DNA of 64,000 bases, from NCBI GenBank assembly GCA_009377605.1, contig WHTT01000031.1, forward strand, positions 1-64,000. Direction: 5' to 3'. The notes below the pieces were generated by a model. It did not search any database, had not been told where the DNA came from, and saw nothing but the letters and a program-made list of their open reading frames with translations. Both the position numbers and the translations under genes were made by a program. Positions 61,313-64,000 of the stretch are shown in pieces; position 1 is the first letter of the stretch, and every line of letters starts with the position of its first letter. This DNA is from Luteitalea sp. (GTDB lineage: Bacteria > Acidobacteriota > Vicinamibacteria > Vicinamibacterales > Vicinamibacteraceae).

Positions 61313-61720
61313 TCATTCACCACCGTCGTGTCGCTCGCCCTTTCTATAGCGTTCAAGGGTCTCCTCGCTGCTGAAGTAGAGGACGGATTGGTCGGGGCGG
61401 GCGGCAACAACCGCGCCCGCCTTGTCCACCCAGTCGCCGGTGACCGGGTCGACGGCAAGGCGAACGGCTTGGTCCGTCTTGAGGCGTTCTTCGCACATCT
61501 GGCAACAGCCGTAGTACGTCGTGTTGTTTACCTTCACCGGGATCTGATCGCGCTCGAAGGCGGTATCGTTGACCATGCAGACCCGCTCGAGCTCCACGCG
61601 CTCGAGCGCGGCCTGATCGCCTGCCTCTTTCGGCTCAGCCGCTCGGCTACAAGCCGAGAAGAGAGCCACGGTCGCAAGGACGCCGAGGACCGTGGCCGTT
61701 TTGCGTGCGTGGTGTGTCAT
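61313..61720 (-). CDS. Metal-binding lipoprotein (TRASH-like)
   Basis: 135 aa. Lipobox LFSAC near residue 24. The mature domain reads VCMVNDTAFERDQIPVKVNN, then TTYYGCCQMCEERLKTD, the Cx~20CCxxC arrangement of TRASH/YHS-type metal-sensing domains. Likely a periplasmic copper-binding lipoprotein or chaperone supplying the adjacent CusA-like pump (inference from context). AAGGAG lies 8 nt upstream of ATG 61720. Confidence 0.8.
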   Translation of the reverse strand: MTHHARKTATVLGVLATVALFSACSRAAEPKEAGDQAALERVELERVCMVNDTAFERDQIPVKVNNTTYYGCCQMCEERLKTDQAVRLAVDPVTGDWVDKAGAVVAARPDQSVLYFSSEETLERYRKGERHDGGE

Positions 61721-61758
61721 GTCATCGGCTCCTTGTCATGCTCCGTCGTTGAGTAAGA

Positions 61759-61818
61759 GGACGCCTCGGCGAGGCATCCCTACCGCCACCATGGTAGGGC
61801 GCGTTCGCCGAACGCGCC
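61759..61818. repeat. Pair of REP-like palindromes in opposite orientation
   Basis: Unit 1 (61759-61784) is GGACGCCTCGGCGAGGC followed by ATCCCTACC; unit 2 (61793-61818) is GGTAGGGCGCG followed by TTCGCCGAACGCGCC. CCCTACC and GGTAGGG face each other across 8 bp, so the pair can fold as one long cruciform between the CusA-like gene and the lipoprotein gene. Confidence 0.8.
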
Positions 61819-61872
61819 AGACCGGACAAGTCTCCCGTCATAGATCCCTTCCCTGCCGAATGTTGATCTCCT

Positions 61873-64000
61873 TCACGAGGTCGCCTCCTCTCCTGACTCG
61901 GCCCCCTGCAGGCGTCGCCTCTTCCAGATGGCGTAGATGGCCGGATAGACGGTGAGCTGCAGCACGAACGAGCTGACGATGCCGCCAACCATCGGCGCGG
62001 CGATGCGCTTCATCACATCGGCGCCGGTGCCAGTGGACCACATGAGCGGCATGAGCCCCAAGAGCAGGACCATCACGGTCATGAACTTCGGCCGGATGCG
62101 CTGCGCGGCGCCCTCGACGATCGCGTCGGTCAGATCCGCGAACGAGCGTAGGCGTCCCTCTCGCTCGCGGCGCTCCCGTGCCAGGTTCAAATAGAGGAGC
62201 ATCACGACGCCGGTCTCGGCGTCGATGCCCGCCAGGGCGATCAGGCCCACCCAGACCGCGACGCTCAGGTTGTAATCCAGCGCCCAGAGCAGCCACACCG
62301 CACCGATGAGCGAGAAGGGGATCGCGAGCAGGATGATCCCGACCTCGGTCAGCGACTTGGTGCTGAAGTACAGCAAGAACACGATAATGAGGAGCGTTAC
62401 CGGCAGCACCACCGTGAGCTTTGCCTTGGCCCGCTCGAAGTACGTGAACTGGCCGGCCCATTCGATGCGCACGCCCGCCGGCAGATCGACCTGCTCGGCC
62501 ACGACCTGTCGCGCGCGCTCCACGTACGCCGCGATCGCCTGGTCGCCCGGATCCACGAACACATAGCTGACCAACCTGGCATCCTCGGAGCGAATCATCG
62601 GAGGACCGGTCGCGAACGACATGCTCGCCAACTGGCCCAGCGGCACCTGTGCGCCCGTGAGCGTCGGCACCAGGACCCTGCGCAGGCTGGCGGGAGACTC
62701 CCGGAAGTCGCGGGCGTAACGCACCGCCACGGGGTAGCGTTCGCGCCCCTCCACGGTCTCGCTGATCTGCATCCCGCCGATCGCGGTCATCACGACATCG
62801 TTCACGTCGCCGACGGTGAGCCCGTAGCGCGCCGCGGCACGGCGGTCTGGCTGGATGTCCAAGTAGAAGCCACCGGTGGCGCGGTCGGCAAACGCCGAGC
62901 GCGTGCCCGGAATCTGCGCCATCACCTGCTCGATGGCGGTCGAGGCGCGCTCGATCTCCGTCAGATCGTCGCCGAAGACTTTGATGCCGAGTGGCGCCCG
63001 GATACCGGTCGAGAGCATTTCGGTGCGCGTCTGGATCGGCATCCACCAGATGTTCGGCATCCCGGGATAGCGGAGCTTCTCGTCCATCTCGGCAATCAGC
63101 GCGTCCCAGGTCAACCCTGGCCGCCACTCCTCCCGCGGCTTGAGCACGACCACCGTCTCGACCATGCCGATCGGTGCGGGATCCGTGGCCGTGCGCGCCC
63201 GCCCCATCTTGCCGAACACGCTCACCACTTCCGGAAACGTCGCCAATTGGCGGTCCATCGACTGCAGCACCTGCATCGCCTCGCCGGACGACATGCCGGG
63301 CGGCGCGGTCGGCATATAAAGGATCGCCCCCTCGTTGAGCGGCGGCATGAACTCGCTCTCGAGCTTCGAGAACGGCACCACCGAGACCGCCAACAGGACG
63401 ACGCTGATGGCGATCGCCGGCCATGGCCAGCGCACCACGGGCCGCACGACCGGGCCGTAGAGGCGGGTCAGCCACCGGCTCAAAGGGTTGTGCTCCTCGC
63501 CGCGAATCTTGCCGCGAATCACCAAGGCGGACAGCGCCGGGATGAGCGTCACCGAGAGGATCGCGGCAAAGGCCATCGAGTACGTCTTGGTGAAGGCGAG
63601 CGGCTTGAAGAGCCGGCCCTCCACCCCTTCCAGCGTGAAGACCGGCAGGAAGGAGACTGTGATCACCAGCAGCGAGAAAAAGATCGCCGGTCCCGTTTCC
63701 TGCATCGCATGAATGATCGTCGCGAGGTGAGACGGATTCGCTCCCTCCGGCTCCGACTTGGCCGCCTCGGCTCGCTCCTCGAGGCGTTTGTGGACGTTCT
63801 CGATGATGATGATCGCCGCGTCCACCATCGCGCCAATCGCCACGGCGATGCCGCCCAACGACATGATGTTGGCCGTCAGGCCCTGGTAGAACATCGGGAT
63901 GAACGACATCAGCACCGCCAGGGGCAGCGTGACGATGATGACCAGGGCGCTTCGCGCATGCAGCAGGAAGAGGAAGATCACGATCGACACCACGACCATC
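61873..64000 (-). CDS. CusA/CzcA-family heavy-metal RND efflux pump (5' end beyond window)
   Basis: The C-terminal 709 residues of a ~1040-aa pump. They begin within TM3-TM4 (LPLAVLMSFIPMFYQGL), with the TM4 relay GGIAVAIGAMVDAAIIIIEN, the central pore segment PTAPPGMSSGEAMQVLQSMD and the second-half helices (VWVGLIALAGIDAETGVVML, the HME-type relay). The PPGMS and METGV-like acidic/Met pattern indicates the Cu/Ag or Zn/Co/Ni class; the neighbouring DUF3347 and Cys lipoprotein genes favour copper/silver. Start codon and N-terminus are not in the window. Confidence 0.95.
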   Translation of the reverse strand, partial: MVVVSIVIFLFLLHARSALVIIVTLPLAVLMSFIPMFYQGLTANIMSLGGIAVAIGAMVDAAIIIIENVHKRLEERAEAAKSEPEGANPSHLATIIHAMQETGPAIFFSLLVITVSFLPVFTLEGVEGRLFKPLAFTKTYSMAFAAILSVTLIPALSALVIRGKIRGEEHNPLSRWLTRLYGPVVRPVVRWPWPAIAISVVLLAVSVVPFSKLESEFMPPLNEGAILYMPTAPPGMSSGEAMQVLQSMDRQLATFPEVVSVFGKMGRARTATDPAPIGMVETVVVLKPREEWRPGLTWDALIAEMDEKLRYPGMPNIWWMPIQTRTEMLSTGIRAPLGIKVFGDDLTEIERASTAIEQVMAQIPGTRSAFADRATGGFYLDIQPDRRAAARYGLTVGDVNDVVMTAIGGMQISETVEGRERYPVAVRYARDFRESPASLRRVLVPTLTGAQVPLGQLASMSFATGPPMIRSEDARLVSYVFVDPGDQAIAAYVERARQVVAEQVDLPAGVRIEWAGQFTYFERAKAKLTVVLPVTLLIIVFLLYFSTKSLTEVGIILLAIPFSLIGAVWLLWALDYNLSVAVWVGLIALAGIDAETGVVMLLYLNLARERREREGRLRSFADLTDAIVEGAAQRIRPKFMTVMVLLLGLMPLMWSTGTGADVMKRIAAPMVGGIVSSFVLQLTVYPAIYAIWKRRRLQGAESGEEATS

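Noticed and set aside
61838-63475. 545-aa minus-strand ORF overlapping the CusA-like pump
   Set aside because: Another frame of the same strand as the pump; Arg/Gly/Ala-rich low-complexity translation, whereas the pump frame carries full family motifs.

Overview
The window is a 64 kb GC-rich bacterial chromosome segment. It most likely comes from Acidobacteriota, plausibly Vicinamibacteria (subdivision 6). This is inferred from gene content, not from a marker-gene comparison: a PadR regulator overlapping an ADOP-type MacB/FtsX permease, an Oar-like TonB-dependent receptor with a carboxypeptidase-regulatory N-terminus, a DUF1080 (3-keto-disaccharide hydrolase) protein, a zinc-type anti-sigma factor behind an ECF sigma factor, and many dispersed REP-like palindromes built on GGTAGGG. 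Gene density is high, genes often overlap by ATGA or GTGA, and GTG/TTG starts are common. One tRNA (Leu-UAA) is present; no rRNA or CRISPR array was seen.

Layout. 0-9 kb: glycerate kinase, a polytopic membrane protein fused to DUF3108, gatB, pckA and a SpoIID-like lipoprotein. 9-15 kb: S9A oligopeptidase, HAD hydrolase, ECF sigma/anti-sigma pair, ispH. 15-22 kb: a four-gene RND export operon (Spy/CpxP-like sensor, TolC-like channel, adaptor, pump). 22-25.5 kb: a TonB-dependent receptor broken by an internal deletion plus frameshift, then an RHH/PIN toxin-antitoxin pair. 25.6-31.3 kb: dksA-like / helical protein / folK, then a tightly overlapped tesA-ybbA-ybbP-type operon.

31-46 kb: a catabolic block. 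All four enzymes of histidine to glutamate conversion are encoded (hutH, hutI, fused ftcD, hutU), but in two pieces separated by a Phd/PIN module, kynU-kynA (tryptophan to kynurenine to anthranilate, without a recognisable formamidase), a membrane sulfatase-like protein and a two-subunit GMC dehydrogenase. 46-54 kb: an MscL remnant, a B12-radical SAM protein, a secreted unknown, a CdiA-CT-type RNase toxin with its own signal peptide followed by a CdiI-like immunity gene, fdhD, a formylglycine sulfatase and a VOC protein. 54-56.4 kb: a small graveyard of mobile/TA genes (a HigB-like toxin killed by an amber codon in front of an intact antitoxin, a retropepsin-like protease, a transposase-like scrap, and a PIN gene truncated at the 3' end of tRNA-Leu). 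56.5-60.4 kb: the PadR-ADOP pair and small hypotheticals. 60.4-64 kb: a copper/silver-type efflux locus (CusA-like pump running off the window, metal-binding lipoprotein, DUF3347 protein) and a Cys-rich secreted peptide.

The most unusual themes are: (i) a free-standing contact-inhibition-type RNase/immunity cassette with no CdiA/CdiB carrier; (ii) repeat families (REP-like palindromes and head-to-tail 7-, 8- and 9-bp repeats) that repeatedly coincide with start and stop codons; and (iii) several inactivated genes caught mid-decay, clustered near the tRNA.
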